Below are positions 24,308 to 35,641 of a stretch of DNA of 63,782 nt, one piece after another (position 1 is the first letter of the stretch; each line of letters opens with the position of its first letter). The DNA is from JBBSTY01 sp038235385 (GTDB lineage Bacteria > Actinomycetota > Acidimicrobiia > Acidimicrobiales > Acidimicrobilacustridaceae). The notes under the pieces are model-generated. The model searched no databases. It worked only from the letters and a program-made list of their open reading frames with translations, and was not told where the DNA came from. The stretch lies in the NCBI GenBank assembly GCA_038235385.1, contig JBBSTY010000005.1, positions 1 through 63,782 of the forward strand, written 5' to 3'. Made by a program: the position numbers and the translations under genes.

Positions 24308-24910
24308 GTGAGCGGCCCGACGATCGGCGTGCTGGCGCTGCAGGGTGCGGTGGGGCTCCACCGCGAGATCCTGCAGGCGCTCGGCGCGTCGACCCGTGAG
24401 GTGCGCACCGCGGACGAGCTGGCCGACGTCGACGCGCTCGTCCTCCCCGGTGGCGAGTCGACCACCATGGCGCGTCTGCTCGTGCTCAACCAGCTGGAGG
24501 ATCCGCTGCTCGGTCGGCTCCGTGCCGGTCTCCCCGTCCTCGGCACGTGCGCGGGGATGATCCTGCTCGCCACCCGCGTGCTCGACGGGCGGCCCGACCA
24601 GCGCAGCTTCGCCGCCATCGACATCGATGTGCGGCGCAACGCGTTCGGCCGTCAGGTGGACTCCTTCGAGGCCGACCTCGACGTCGTCGGCATCGCCGGC
24701 CCGCCGGTCCACGCGGTGTTCATCCGCGCGCCGTTCGTGGAACGGGTGGGTCCCGAGGTCGAGGTGCTCGCAGCGGTGGACAGCCACCCCGTGTGCTGTC
24801 GCCAGGGCAACGTCATCGTCACCGCGTTCCACCCGGAGTTGGCAGACGACCCGCGGATCCATGAGAGTTTTCTGTCGATGGTGGATACTGCCGGTCCGAC
24901 CGGCGGCTGA
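24308..24910 (+). CDS. pdxT: Pyridoxal 5'-phosphate synthase, glutaminase subunit
   Basis: The 200-residue class I glutaminase provides ammonia to PdxS. The triad is C81 (GTCAGMILLA), H175 and E177 (TAFHPEL). The glycine-rich PGGESTTM oxyanion/anchor loop at 48-54 is present. GTG 24308 fits the usual N-terminus MSGPTIGVLALQG. No SD is evident in the 82 nt after pdxS. Confidence 0.95.
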   Translation: MSGPTIGVLALQGAVGLHREILQALGASTREVRTADELADVDALVLPGGESTTMARLLVLNQLEDPLLGRLRAGLPVLGTCAGMILLATRVLDGRPDQRSFAAIDIDVRRNAFGRQVDSFEADLDVVGIAGPPVHAVFIRAPFVERVGPEVEVLAAVDSHPVCCRQGNVIVTAFHPELADDPRIHESFLSMVDTAGPTGG

Positions 24911-24992
24911 TCGCCGGTACCGAGTTCGAGTTCGGGTCGTCGTGCGGGGTCATCAGGTCCCGGCGCGAAGGTGCGTGTCAGAAGGGGAACAC

Positions 24993-25742
24993 ATGTCGGG
25001 TCATTCCAAGTGGGCGACGATCAAGCACAAGAAGGGTGGCAAGGACGCTGCCCGGGGCAAGCTCTTCGCCAAGCTCATCCGCCAGGTGGAGGTGGCCGCC
25101 CGTTCGGGCGGGAGCGACCTCGACAGCAACGCCACGTTGCGCACGATGTACCAGAAGGCACGGGATGCGTCGGTGCCGCTGGACACCATCGAACGGGCCA
25201 TCAAGCGGGGGAGCGGCGAGCTCGAAGGAGTGATCTACGAGTCGATCACCTACGAGGGCTACGCCCCGAACGGGGTGGCGGTGCTCATCGAGGTGCTCTC
25301 GGACAACCGCAACCGCATCGGCGCGGAGATGCGCTCGGTGATGAAGAAGGCGGGCGGATCGATCGCCGAGCCGGGCGCGGTGGCGTGGCAGTTCGAGCGC
25401 AAGGGGGTCATCAACGTCTCGCGCGCCGTCGAGGAGGACGACGTGATGATGGCGGCGCTCGACGCCGGCGCCGAGGACATCGTCGACGAGGGTGACACCT
25501 GGCGGGTCACGTGTGCCCCGACCGACGCCCACGCCGTCGTGGCGGCGCTCACCGAGGCCGGGATCACCGTCGAGTCCGAGGACACGACGATGCTCCCGCA
25601 GAACACCGTCCCACTCGAGTCGGCCGAGGCCGCCAAGTCGGTGCTGCGGGTGATCGATGCCCTCGACGACCTCGACGACGTCCAGGACGTGTACGCCAAC
25701 TTCGACATCCCCGACGACATCCTCCACCAGATCGAGCTCTGA
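24993..25742 (+). CDS. yebC: YebC/TACO1-family protein
   Basis: The 249-residue protein opens with the hallmark MSGHSKWATIKHKKGGKDAARGKLFAKL (cut: MSGHSKWATIKHKKG) and continues with GGSDLDSNATLR and YEGYAPNGVAVLIE. Members bind ribosomes and relieve stalling at proline stretches or act as transcription factors, and several have been annotated as regulators. A good SD (AAGGGG) lies before ATG 24993. Position after pdxST and upstream of the ruv genes matches mycobacterial order (Rv2603c). Confidence 0.94.
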   Translation: MSGHSKWATIKHKKGGKDAARGKLFAKLIRQVEVAARSGGSDLDSNATLRTMYQKARDASVPLDTIERAIKRGSGELEGVIYESITYEGYAPNGVAVLIEVLSDNRNRIGAEMRSVMKKAGGSIAEPGAVAWQFERKGVINVSRAVEEDDVMMAALDAGAEDIVDEGDTWRVTCAPTDAHAVVAALTEAGITVESEDTTMLPQNTVPLESAEAAKSVLRVIDALDDLDDVQDVYANFDIPDDILHQIEL

Positions 25743-25823
25743 TCTGGTCGAACGGACACCGGTCTGCGGTCCGCGACGGCTGGCGTGGAGCTCGCGTCCG
25801 GAACGCGCGGAGAAGGGACGTCG

Positions 25824-25880
25824 ATGTACCTGCGATGGTTCATCTCGACGGGGGCGTCCGCTTCTGGGAGGGTGGGCTGA
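25824..25880 (+). CDS. Eighteen-codon upstream frame before the peroxiredoxin gene
   Basis: ATG 25824 has a good SD (AGAAGGGA at 25811-25818) and encodes MYLRWFISTGASASGRVG. Its TGA shares the A of the peroxiredoxin ATG 25880 (TGATG junction), the classic re-initiation arrangement. The downstream gene has its own SD inside this frame. It may be a translated leader peptide or a chance frame. Confidence 0.3.
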   Translation: MYLRWFISTGASASGRVG

Positions 25881-26365
25881 TGAGGATCGCCGTGGGATCG
25901 ATCGCCCCCGATTTCGACCTGCCAGGCACCGACGGAACGGGATCAGGGGACGGCGCCGGCCATCGTCACTACTCGTTGTCGGAGTTCGACGGCATGGTGC
26001 GGGTGCTCGTGTTCTATCCCGCGGACTCGTCGCCGGTGTGCACCGTCCAACTCAACACCTACACCGCCGACATCGGTCGGTTCGACGATGTGGGCGCGCA
26101 GGTGTTGGCGATCAGCCCGCAGTCGGTCGCCGACCACGATCGGTTCGCAGCCACGGAGGGGGGCTTCGCGTTCCCGCTCCTCGCCGACGTCGACCAGGTG
26201 GCCGGGGAGGCCTACGGCGTCCTCGGTCCGATGGGCTTCTACCGTCGCTCGGTGTTCGTCATCGATGCCACGGGGATCGTCCGCTACGCCCACCGGTCCA
26301 CCGCCGGCCTCACCTTCCGTCCGACCACCGAGCTGCTGGCGGCGGTGGAGGCGGCGTCGGTCTGA
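25880..26365 (+). CDS. Peroxiredoxin (AhpC/TSA, Bcp/AhpE-like)
   Basis: The 161-residue thiol peroxidase reduces hydroperoxides. The peroxidatic cysteine is C54 in FYPADSSPVCTVQL, which matches PxxxT/SxxC. GSIAPDFDLPGTDG at the start and YGVLGPMGFYRRSVFVIDATGIVRY later are typical. No second cysteine is visible near the resolving positions, so it may be a 1-Cys enzyme needing an external thiol such as mycothiol. A GGGAGGG SD lies 7 nt before ATG 25880. Convergent with leuS. Confidence 0.88.
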   Translation: MRIAVGSIAPDFDLPGTDGTGSGDGAGHRHYSLSEFDGMVRVLVFYPADSSPVCTVQLNTYTADIGRFDDVGAQVLAISPQSVADHDRFAATEGGFAFPLLADVDQVAGEAYGVLGPMGFYRRSVFVIDATGIVRYAHRSTAGLTFRPTTELLAAVEAASV

Positions 26366-26460
26366 CCCGGGCCCACCACCGCGGCTCGCGACGTGCGGCC
26401 GACGACGTCGATGCTCGGACCGGGGATCCCTGCGGGTGACCCGAGGCGGACGGCGGTCGA

Positions 26461-29295
<2,835 letters not shown>

Positions 29296-29314
29296 GGCCG
29301 GCACGTTACCGGTT
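29296..29314 (-). promoter_or_regulatory. Leaderless promoter of leuS (TAACGT)
   Basis: On the minus strand TAACGT (29303-29308) is 7 nt before ATG 29295. The surrounding AACCGGTAACGTGCC (29300-29314) is identical to the fabI promoter core. Confidence 0.6.
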
Positions 29315-29382
29315 GGCCCACGGACCCCTGAAGCCTGATCGGTCCCGATGGTGCCGGCCCGCGCGGCGTGGCGATGATGCGA

Positions 29383-30285
29383 TCAGGAGCCGTCGGCCAC
29401 GCCGAGGAGCTGTCCCCGCTTGATGCTGCGCACGCCGGTCAGGAGGCTGAGCGCGGCGATCGCCCAGGCGATGAACCCGATGACGATGCTGACCATGGCA
29501 CCGCCGCTGGCGAGGGCGCCGGTGGACTGGCCGTACGCGATGAGGATGAGGGGAAGCGTCACCAGGCCGGTGGCCTGCTGGGCGGCGGCGGTGCTCTTCA
29601 CCCGGCTCGACAGGCGCAGGACGAGCGACAGCGTGATGGCGAGGAACGGCGGCAGCACCCACACGATCAACAACCACCACGAGGCGGTGGGGAAGAACCA
29701 GTAGCCGACCTTGGGTCCCACGATCACGTTCACCAGCACCGCGTAGACGGTGAAGCCGACGACGGTGGTGAGGTAGCCCGGGATGATGCTGGCGAGGAGC
29801 TTGCCGATGTAGATCTCACGGGTGTCGGCGGGGGAGTGCGCCAGGAACTCGCCGGTGCCCCGCTCGCGCTCGCCGACGATGGTGGACGCCCCGATGGCGG
29901 ACGAGATCGTGAGCGGCACGACCACGGCGATCGGCGCCAGCAGGTACACGGCGATCATGTACTGCACCTTGCCGATCGGCGAGACGTCGGGGATCGACTG
30001 CTGGGCGGCCTGGGGGAGCGCCTGGACGGCGTTGGCGACGCCCTGGACTGCGTCGTTGCTGCCGATGATGCCGATCACGCCGAGCAGGAAGACCGGGACG
30101 ATCACGAAGAAGAAGCTGCCGAGGAGCGCCATGGGCAACCAGAAGTCCCGCTGGAGCAGGAGGCTGCGCAGATCGGTCCGGGCGACGACCCACATCCGTG
30201 ACCAGTTGAACCGGTTCGTGCGGGGCACGACGCCTGCCGACGGCGGCGCGGGTGGGGGCGCAGGGCTCGCGGTGGTCGTGGTCAT
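29383..30285 (-). CDS. ABC-2 type exporter permease
   Basis: The 300-residue integral membrane protein has a Pro/Ala-rich cytoplasmic N-terminus, then about six hydrophobic helices (including WLPMALLGSFFFVIVPVFLLGVIGII and LLAPIAVVVPLTISSAIGAS). The ABC-2 signature is GERERGTGEFLAHSPADTREIYIGKLLASIIPGYL, where the ERERGT motif contacts the ATPase. It is an NatB/CcmB-like exporter of unknown substrate. ATG 30285 overlaps the ATPase stop (ATGA). It lies upstream of leuS on the same strand, but leuS has its own promoter. Confidence 0.88.
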   Translation of the reverse strand: MTTTTASPAPPPAPPSAGVVPRTNRFNWSRMWVVARTDLRSLLLQRDFWLPMALLGSFFFVIVPVFLLGVIGIIGSNDAVQGVANAVQALPQAAQQSIPDVSPIGKVQYMIAVYLLAPIAVVVPLTISSAIGASTIVGERERGTGEFLAHSPADTREIYIGKLLASIIPGYLTTVVGFTVYAVLVNVIVGPKVGYWFFPTASWWLLIVWVLPPFLAITLSLVLRLSSRVKSTAAAQQATGLVTLPLILIAYGQSTGALASGGAMVSIVIGFIAWAIAALSLLTGVRSIKRGQLLGVADGS

Positions 30286-31325
30286 CGGGTGGCCTCCACG
30301 CCGAGCTCGCGACGTTCCTTGCGGACCGCGAAGTAGAGCTCCTCGAGCGTCGGTTGGTGGGGATCGACGCGGGTCAGACGCACGCCGGCAGCGGTGAGGG
30401 CGCCGACGAGGTCGGGGACACGGGCGACGTCGTCGACCTGGACCTCGGTGAGGCGGCTGGCATTGCGGTGCACCGCGAGCACGCCGTCCATGGCCCGGAG
30501 CTGGTCGAGGTCGCTCGGGTCCTCGGCGTCGAACCACACGAGCTGGTTCGGCCAGTAGCGCCCGATGAGCTCCTCCTGGGAGCCGTGCAGCAGGTCGGTG
30601 CCCGACTCCAGCACGATGATCTGGTCGGCGAGGCCCTCGGCCTCGACGAGCAGGTGGGTGCACATCACCACGGTGCGGCCGTCGGCGGTCATCTCCCGGA
30701 TCAGGTCGAGCACCGCCTTGGACGATTCGGGGTCGAGGCCCGAGGTCGGCTCGTCGAACAGCAGCAGCTCGGGGTCGTGCAGCACCGACCGGGCGAGGGC
30801 GAGGCGGGTCTTCATGCCGGTCGAGTACCCACCCACGCGCTGGTCGAGGGCGTCGACGATCCCGAAGCGCCCGGCCGCCTCGCGGATCTTGGCGGTGGCG
30901 TTGCGGCCGAGCCCGTAGAGCTCGGCCGAGTACGACATGTTGTCCCAGCCGGTGAGCCGGTCGTACAGCGCCGGCTTGGCCGACACGATCCCGCAGCGGA
31001 TGCGCACCTGCTCCCCGTATCGTGCCGGGTCCCAGCCGAAGGTGCGCACGTGGCCGGCATCGGGCTCGAGCGCACCGGTGATCACGCGGATCGCGGTGGT
31101 CTTGCCCGCTCCGTTGGGGCCGAGCAGCACGGTGATGCGGCCCTTGGGCACCAGCAGGTCCAGGCTCGACAGCGCCGGGTTGGTGGCGAAGGACTTGGCC
31201 ACGCCGCGCAGCTCGACCACGAGCTCCCGCGTGTCGTCCGAGCGGCTGTCGCGGTGGCCGAGGGGAACCCGGACGGGCTCGGTCGGCAGTGGCGCTCCCG
31301 CAGGCGCGGCGTTGGAAAGGGTCAC
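30282..31325 (-). CDS. ABC exporter ATPase subunit
   Basis: The 347-residue ATP-binding subunit has Walker A GPNGAGKTTAI, a degenerate signature YSTGMKTRLALARS, Walker B LLLFDEPTSGLDPE and the switch His in MCTHLLVEAE. After the nucleotide domain a C-terminal extension of about 100 residues (from SQEELIGRYWPNQ) resembles the regulatory DUF4162 domain of drug and lipid exporters. Partner of the permease at 29383. GTG 31325 begins the operon, and the SD is poor. Divergent from ruvC. Confidence 0.9.
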   Translation of the reverse strand: MTLSNAAPAGAPLPTEPVRVPLGHRDSRSDDTRELVVELRGVAKSFATNPALSSLDLLVPKGRITVLLGPNGAGKTTAIRVITGALEPDAGHVRTFGWDPARYGEQVRIRCGIVSAKPALYDRLTGWDNMSYSAELYGLGRNATAKIREAAGRFGIVDALDQRVGGYSTGMKTRLALARSVLHDPELLLFDEPTSGLDPESSKAVLDLIREMTADGRTVVMCTHLLVEAEGLADQIIVLESGTDLLHGSQEELIGRYWPNQLVWFDAEDPSDLDQLRAMDGVLAVHRNASRLTEVQVDDVARVPDLVGALTAAGVRLTRVDPHQPTLEELYFAVRKERRELGVEATR

Positions 31326-31501
31326 CGATCACTCATCGGCAGAGTCCGGCGCCGGTGAAGGGAACCGCACCAGCCCGGTCGCCACGTCGGGCCGGATCGC
31401 CGAGGGTCGAGGACCGTCGACGCAGCGGGTCGTGGCGCCCTCGTCGGCCGCCGAGCGCGTGCGGTGCCCGAGCCATCCACCCCCTGCACGACACCTCCCG
31501 G

Positions 31502-31514
31502 TACGATCGTACGC
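31502..31514 (+). promoter_or_regulatory. Leaderless promoter of ruvC (TACGAT)
   Basis: TACGAT at 31502-31507 is 7 nt from GTG 31515. I see no LexA/SOS box of the GAAC-N4-GTTC type in the adjacent sequence. Confidence 0.55.
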
Positions 31515-32144
31515 GTGTTCGTCTTGGGGATCGATCCGGGCCTGACCCGGTGCGGCTACTGCGTGGTCGACGGCCAGGGCCGTCAGGCGCGGGCGGTCGC
31601 GCTCGGCGTGCTCACGACCCCGGCCTCCGATGCGTTGCCCACCCGTCTGGCCGATCTCCAGCACGACGTCCGGGCGCTGGTGGCCGAGTTCAACCCACAG
31701 GTGGTCGCCGTCGAGCGGGTCCTGTTCCAGGTGAACGTGCGCACCGCCATGTCGGTCGGTCAGGCCAGCGGCATCGTGATGGCCGAAGCCGCCACGGCGG
31801 GGTGCGAGGTCGTCCAGTACTCCCCGAACGAGGTCAAGCTGGCCGTGGCCGGCTACGGCAACGCAACCAAGGAGCAGGTGCAGATCATGGTGCAGACCTT
31901 GCTGGCGTTGGCGACGCGCCCCGAGCCACCCGATGCCGCCGACGCCGCGGCGCTGGCGCTCACCCACCTGGCGGTGGCCACGTCACCGACATCGCTGCCG
32001 GCCGGGCCCGGGTCGGGCCTCGGCGATCCGACCCCGCGGGCCCGTGGCGGCCTGGTCAAGAACGCCGTCGGTCGGTCGCCTCGCCCGGCGGCCCGCCCCG
32101 TCGCATCGGCCGCCGGGCCCCGGACGCGCGGGGCGCAGCCGTGA
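31515..32144 (+). CDS. ruvC: Holliday junction resolvase RuvC
   Basis: The 209-residue endonuclease cuts four-way junctions processed by RuvAB. The acidic catalytic residues are in LGIDPGLTRCG (Asp near position 7), VVAVERVLFQ (Glu) and EPPDAADAAALALTH (two Asp). The core ends near residue 160, and a 50-residue Pro/Arg/Ala-rich tail follows, likely disordered. GTG 31515 was chosen from the promoter; an upstream ATG at 31464 would lie ahead of the -10 element. It overlaps ruvA by GTGA. Confidence 0.93.
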   Translation: MFVLGIDPGLTRCGYCVVDGQGRQARAVALGVLTTPASDALPTRLADLQHDVRALVAEFNPQVVAVERVLFQVNVRTAMSVGQASGIVMAEAATAGCEVVQYSPNEVKLAVAGYGNATKEQVQIMVQTLLALATRPEPPDAADAAALALTHLAVATSPTSLPAGPGSGLGDPTPRARGGLVKNAVGRSPRPAARPVASAAGPRTRGAQP

Positions 32145-32764
32145 TCGGTTCGCTGCGGGGCACACTGCTCGAGCGGAGCCAGCTCAACGAGGTCCTCATC
32201 GAGGTTCTGGGCGTGGGGTACCGGGTCACGGTGAGCCCGGCCACGGTGGTCGAGCTCGGCGACCGTGACGACGAGGTGTTCCTCTACATCCACCACCACC
32301 GCCGCGAAGACGCGGAGACCCTCTACGGGTTCCGATCGCGCGACGAGCGGGTCTGCTTCGAGGCGCTGCTCGGCGCGCACGGCGTCGGACCCGCGCTGGC
32401 GCTCGCCATCATGTCGGTGCACGCACCGGGCGCCCTGCGCCAGGTCCTCGCCGACGACGACCTCGCCGCGCTGTGCCTGGTGCCCGGCGTGGGCAAGAAG
32501 ACGGCGGCTCGCCTGCTGGTGGAGCTCAAGAGCCGCCTCGACATCCCCGAGCTCGACGCTGCGGTCCCTGTCGCCGCAGGCGGGGCGACCAGCGGCCGCC
32601 CCGTCTCCGCCTCGGCGCGGGCCGATGTGCGCGATGCGCTCACGAGCCTCGGCTACCAGCCCGACGAGGTCCTCGGGGTGCTCCGCGAGATCCCCGACGA
32701 CGGGGATCCGTCCGCGCTGCTGCGTGATGCGCTCCAACGCCTCGCCGTCGGCGCACCCGGGTGA
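32141..32764 (+). CDS. ruvA: Holliday junction DNA helicase subunit RuvA
   Basis: The 207-residue junction-binding subunit has the OB-fold start MIGSLRGTLLERS, then the two HhH motifs (LLGAHGVGPALALAIMS and LCLVPGVGKKTAARLLVELK). A short linker precedes domain III (ADVRDALTSLGYQPDEVLGVLREI), which binds RuvB. GTG 32141 overlaps the ruvC stop (GTGA), and the ruvA stop overlaps the next frame (GTGA at 32761). Confidence 0.94.
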   Translation: MIGSLRGTLLERSQLNEVLIEVLGVGYRVTVSPATVVELGDRDDEVFLYIHHHRREDAETLYGFRSRDERVCFEALLGAHGVGPALALAIMSVHAPGALRQVLADDDLAALCLVPGVGKKTAARLLVELKSRLDIPELDAAVPVAAGGATSGRPVSASARADVRDALTSLGYQPDEVLGVLREIPDDGDPSALLRDALQRLAVGAPG

Positions 32765-33135
32765 GCGTCGCCGTGTGCGCAGCTCCCCACCTCCGATCCG
32801 GCGCGGTCGACGCGCCGTCCGACATCGCACGCCACGGGATCACCGCGGCGCGCCGCGAGCTGCTCGAGGGCACCGCCCGGCGGCACCGTGACCCCCCATC
32901 GGCGGCGGACGCCGGTGCGGTCGAGCGCCCCGACCCCATGGATCGGGCGCACGGGTCGACCCACGACCCGGGCCGGACCTCGATGGCGAACCCGCACCCC
33001 GCCGGAGGTTCGGCCGGCCCCGCTGGTGGCGACACCCGTGCCGGTGGCCGCACACCGGTGGCCGACCTACGGGTGCAGCAGGCGGGGGTCCGCGCCGCGC
33101 GTCGAGCCCTGGGCCAGCATCGAGACGCACCATGA
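32761..33135 (+). CDS. Unknown 124-residue protein between ruvA and ruvB
   Basis: This frame exactly fills the ruvA-ruvB interval. GTG 32761 overlaps the ruvA stop (GTGA), and its TGA 33133-33135 overlaps the ruvB ATG 33132 (ATGA). Double 4-nt overlaps are strong evidence of a translated operon member. I recognise no domain. Residues 15-42 (SDIARHGITAARRELLEGTARR) and the last 27 (ADLRVQQAGVRAARRALGQHRD) look helical and basic. The middle is Gly/Pro/His/Asp-rich and probably disordered. Basic helices and the location suggest nucleic-acid or RuvB contact, but this is only inference. Confidence 0.65.
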   Translation: MSVAVCAAPHLRSGAVDAPSDIARHGITAARRELLEGTARRHRDPPSAADAGAVERPDPMDRAHGSTHDPGRTSMANPHPAGGSAGPAGGDTRAGGRTPVADLRVQQAGVRAARRALGQHRDAP

Positions 33136-34190
33136 GAGACGAGCTGCTCGATCCCGAACCCAACCTCGACGACATCGCCGTCGAGCTCTCCGACGAAGGG
33201 GGCCTGCGGCCGCGAGACCTCGACGAGTTCGTCGGGCAGCGCGAGCTCAAGGAGCACCTGAGCATCATCCTCGAGGCGGCCCGCCGACGCGCCCAGGCCG
33301 CCGACCACCTCCTCTTCGCCGGGCCGCCGGGTCTGGGCAAGACCACCCTGGCCGGCATCGTGGCCACCGAGATGGGTGTGGGACTGCACATCACGTCGGG
33401 ACCCGCGCTCGATCGCGCCGGTGATCTCGCCGCCATCCTCACCCGGCTCGACGAGGGCGACGTGCTCTTCATCGACGAGATCCACCGGCTCTCCCGTGCG
33501 GTCGAGGAGGTGCTCTATCCGGCGATGGAGGACTTCCAGCTCGACATCGTGCTCGGCAAGGGTCCGGCGGCGCGATCGATCCGCCTCGACCTGCCCCGGT
33601 TCACGCTGGTCGGCGCAACCACCCGCACCGGGCTCATCACCGGGCCGCTCCGGGACCGGTTCGGACTGGTCGCCCGGCTCGACTTCTACGACGCCGCCGA
33701 CCTCGAAGCCATCGTCGTGCGGGCTGCCGGCATCCTCGGGGTCACGATCGACGTCCCTGGCGCCCACGAGATCGCCCGCCGGGCCCGAGGCACGCCTCGC
33801 ATCGCCAACCGGCTCCTGCGTCGGGTCCGTGACTTCGCCGAGGTGCGCGGCAACGGCGCCATCGACCACTCGTCGGCCCGCGAGGGCCTCGTCGTCTTCG
33901 GCGTCGACGAGCTCGGTCTCGACAAGATCGACCGGGCCATCCTCACGGCGCTGTGCGAGCGGTTCGGCGGGGGCCCGTGCGGCCTCTCGACCCTGGCCAT
34001 CAGCGTCAGCGAACCCACCGAGACCGTCGAGGACGTGTACGAACCGTTCCTCATCCAGCAGGGCCTGCTCATGCGCACCCCACGCGGGCGCGTCGCCACC
34101 CCGGCCGCATGGAAGCACCTCGGTCGGATCGCGCCGCCGGGGGCGCCGCTGATGGCGGTCGACGATGGCGAGCCCAACCTGTTCGGCTGA
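33132..34190 (+). CDS. ruvB: Holliday junction DNA helicase motor subunit RuvB
   Basis: The 352-residue AAA+ motor drives branch migration. It shows RPRDLDEFVGQRELKEHL, Walker A GPPGLGKTTLAG, Walker B LFIDEIHRLS, sensor 1 LVGATTRTG, the arginine-finger region GPLRDRFG and a C-terminal winged helix (GGGPCGLSTLAISVSEPTETVEDVYEPFLIQQGL, cut: TVEDVYEPFLIQQG). All key residues are intact. ATG 33132 overlaps the preceding unknown gene. Confidence 0.96.
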   Translation: MRDELLDPEPNLDDIAVELSDEGGLRPRDLDEFVGQRELKEHLSIILEAARRRAQAADHLLFAGPPGLGKTTLAGIVATEMGVGLHITSGPALDRAGDLAAILTRLDEGDVLFIDEIHRLSRAVEEVLYPAMEDFQLDIVLGKGPAARSIRLDLPRFTLVGATTRTGLITGPLRDRFGLVARLDFYDAADLEAIVVRAAGILGVTIDVPGAHEIARRARGTPRIANRLLRRVRDFAEVRGNGAIDHSSAREGLVVFGVDELGLDKIDRAILTALCERFGGGPCGLSTLAISVSEPTETVEDVYEPFLIQQGLLMRTPRGRVATPAAWKHLGRIAPPGAPLMAVDDGEPNLFG

Positions 34191-34226
34191 CGGCGACCGG
34201 CGACCGGCACCGGCGATCGGCAGCCT

Positions 34227-34273
34227 GCGATCTGCAGCCGGCGCAGGCGGCGAGCCGCGATCTGCAGCCGGCG
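34227..34273 (+). repeat. 17-bp direct repeats between ruvB and the aminopeptidase gene
   Basis: GCGATCTGCAGCCGGCG occurs at 34227-34243 and 34257-34273, a 30-bp period. The preceding bases also contain overlapping CGGCGACCGG units. This fills the 103-nt gap between convergent genes. Confidence 0.8.
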
Positions 34274-34293
34274 TGGGCGGGGTCGCGGTGTGA

Positions 34294-35616
34294 TCAGGCG
34301 CTGGTGAGGAACTCGGTGAGGGCGCGGGTGAAGAAGTTGGGGTCGTTCGCGCCGCAGAGCTCACGGGTGGAGTGCATCGAGAGCTGCGCGACGCCGACAT
34401 CGACGGTGGGGATCCCCAGGCGCGCCGCGGTGAGCGGGCCGATCGTCGACCCGCATCCCATGTCCGAGCGCACCACGAACTCCTGCACGGGCACGCCGGC
34501 GCGCTCGCAGATCAGCTTGAACCACGCCGAGGTGGCGGCGTCGGTGGCGTAGCGCATGTTGGCGTTGAGCTTGATCACCGGGCCCTGGTTCATGGCGATC
34601 TGGTGGCCGGGCTCGTGGCGCTCGGCGTAGTTGGGGTGGGTCGCGTGCGCGCCGTCGGCCGAGATGCAACGCGACCGGGCGAGCGTGCGCAGGTACCGAT
34701 CCCGCGCACCCACCGCGTCGTTCGATCCTTCGCTCGACGTGGCGCCGGCGGCGATCCGCTCGGACACGGTGGCGATCAACGCTCCGGCGGCGCCCGTCGA
34801 CGTCTCCGATCCGACCTCCTCGTGATCGAACAGGCAGATGATCGCCACGCCTGAGTTGTCCTCCGGCGCCGTGCTCGCATCGATGAGCGCGTCGAGAGCG
34901 GCGTAGGACGACAGCAGGTTGTCGAGCCGAGCCGAGCTCAGCATCTCGTTGCGCCGCCCGAGCAGCGTCGCCGGGGTGAGGTCGTGGAGCATCAGGTCCC
35001 ACGACATGATGTCGACGGGCGCATCGCCCAGCTCCTCGCCCAGCACCGCCCGAAGACCGCCCTCGTCGACCGGACCGAGGCCCCAGACCGGCGCCAGGTG
35101 CTGCTGCGGGTTCAGCACGAGGCCGTTCTCGTTCACGCCCCGATCGAGGTGGATGGCCAACTGCGGGATGCGCAGGAGAGGACGGTCGATCCGGACGAGT
35201 TCGACCGACGTGGTCGTCGGGCCTCGCCGGACCGCCACCCGACCGGACAGCCCCAGATCCCGGTCGAGCCACGAGTTGAGCAGCACCCCGCCGTAGACCT
35301 CCACGCCGAGTTGGCGGTAGCCGGCACGCCCCGTGTCGGGGCGGGGCTTCACGCGGAGGTTGGGGCTGTCGGTGTGCGCCCCGACGAGCTGGAACCCGTG
35401 GTCCATCTGGGCGGGGTCCGACAGCACCCAGGCGATCAAGGACCCGCCGCGCACCACGTAGCGGCGACCGAGCGACGTGTCCCAGGTATCGGTCTCGTCG
35501 AGGGAGGTGAAACCTGCGGCGTCGAGGAGGGCGGCCCCCTCGGCCACGGCGTGGAACGGCGACGGCGATGCATCCAGGAACGTGCGCAGGCCGGCGAGGT
35601 CATCGGTGTCGGGCAT
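34294..35616 (-). CDS. apeB: M18-family aspartyl aminopeptidase
   Basis: A 440-residue dinuclear zinc aminopeptidase that removes N-terminal acidic residues in the cytoplasm, usually as a dodecamer. Metal and catalytic blocks are VGAHTDSPNLRVKPRP, ICLFDHEEVGSETSTGA and the C-terminal SMHSTRELCG. NPQQHLAPVWGLG and NANMRYATDAATSAWF are family features. Length matches the prokaryotic M18 norm. A TAGGCT hexamer 6 nt before ATG 35616 indicates leaderless transcription. Convergent with ruvB. Confidence 0.93.
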   Translation of the reverse strand: MPDTDDLAGLRTFLDASPSPFHAVAEGAALLDAAGFTSLDETDTWDTSLGRRYVVRGGSLIAWVLSDPAQMDHGFQLVGAHTDSPNLRVKPRPDTGRAGYRQLGVEVYGGVLLNSWLDRDLGLSGRVAVRRGPTTTSVELVRIDRPLLRIPQLAIHLDRGVNENGLVLNPQQHLAPVWGLGPVDEGGLRAVLGEELGDAPVDIMSWDLMLHDLTPATLLGRRNEMLSSARLDNLLSSYAALDALIDASTAPEDNSGVAIICLFDHEEVGSETSTGAAGALIATVSERIAAGATSSEGSNDAVGARDRYLRTLARSRCISADGAHATHPNYAERHEPGHQIAMNQGPVIKLNANMRYATDAATSAWFKLICERAGVPVQEFVVRSDMGCGSTIGPLTAARLGIPTVDVGVAQLSMHSTRELCGANDPNFFTRALTEFLTSA

Positions 35617-35628
35617 CGCCGCAGCCTA
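35617..35628 (-). promoter_or_regulatory. Leaderless promoter of the M18 gene (TAGGCT)
   Basis: On the minus strand TAGGCT (35623-35628) is 6 nt before ATG 35616. Its -35 area falls within the repeat tract that starts at 35642. Confidence 0.55.
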
Positions 35629-35641
35629 CCGAGCACCCCTC

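Noticed and set aside
31326..31514. LexA (SOS) box upstream of ruvC
   Set aside because: No GAAC-N4-GTTC or close variant is present in the ABC-ruvC gap, so SOS control by LexA cannot be claimed.
34191..34293. Possible CRISPR fragment
   Set aside because: Only two 17-bp copies with 13-bp spacing, no further units, and no cas genes nearby.
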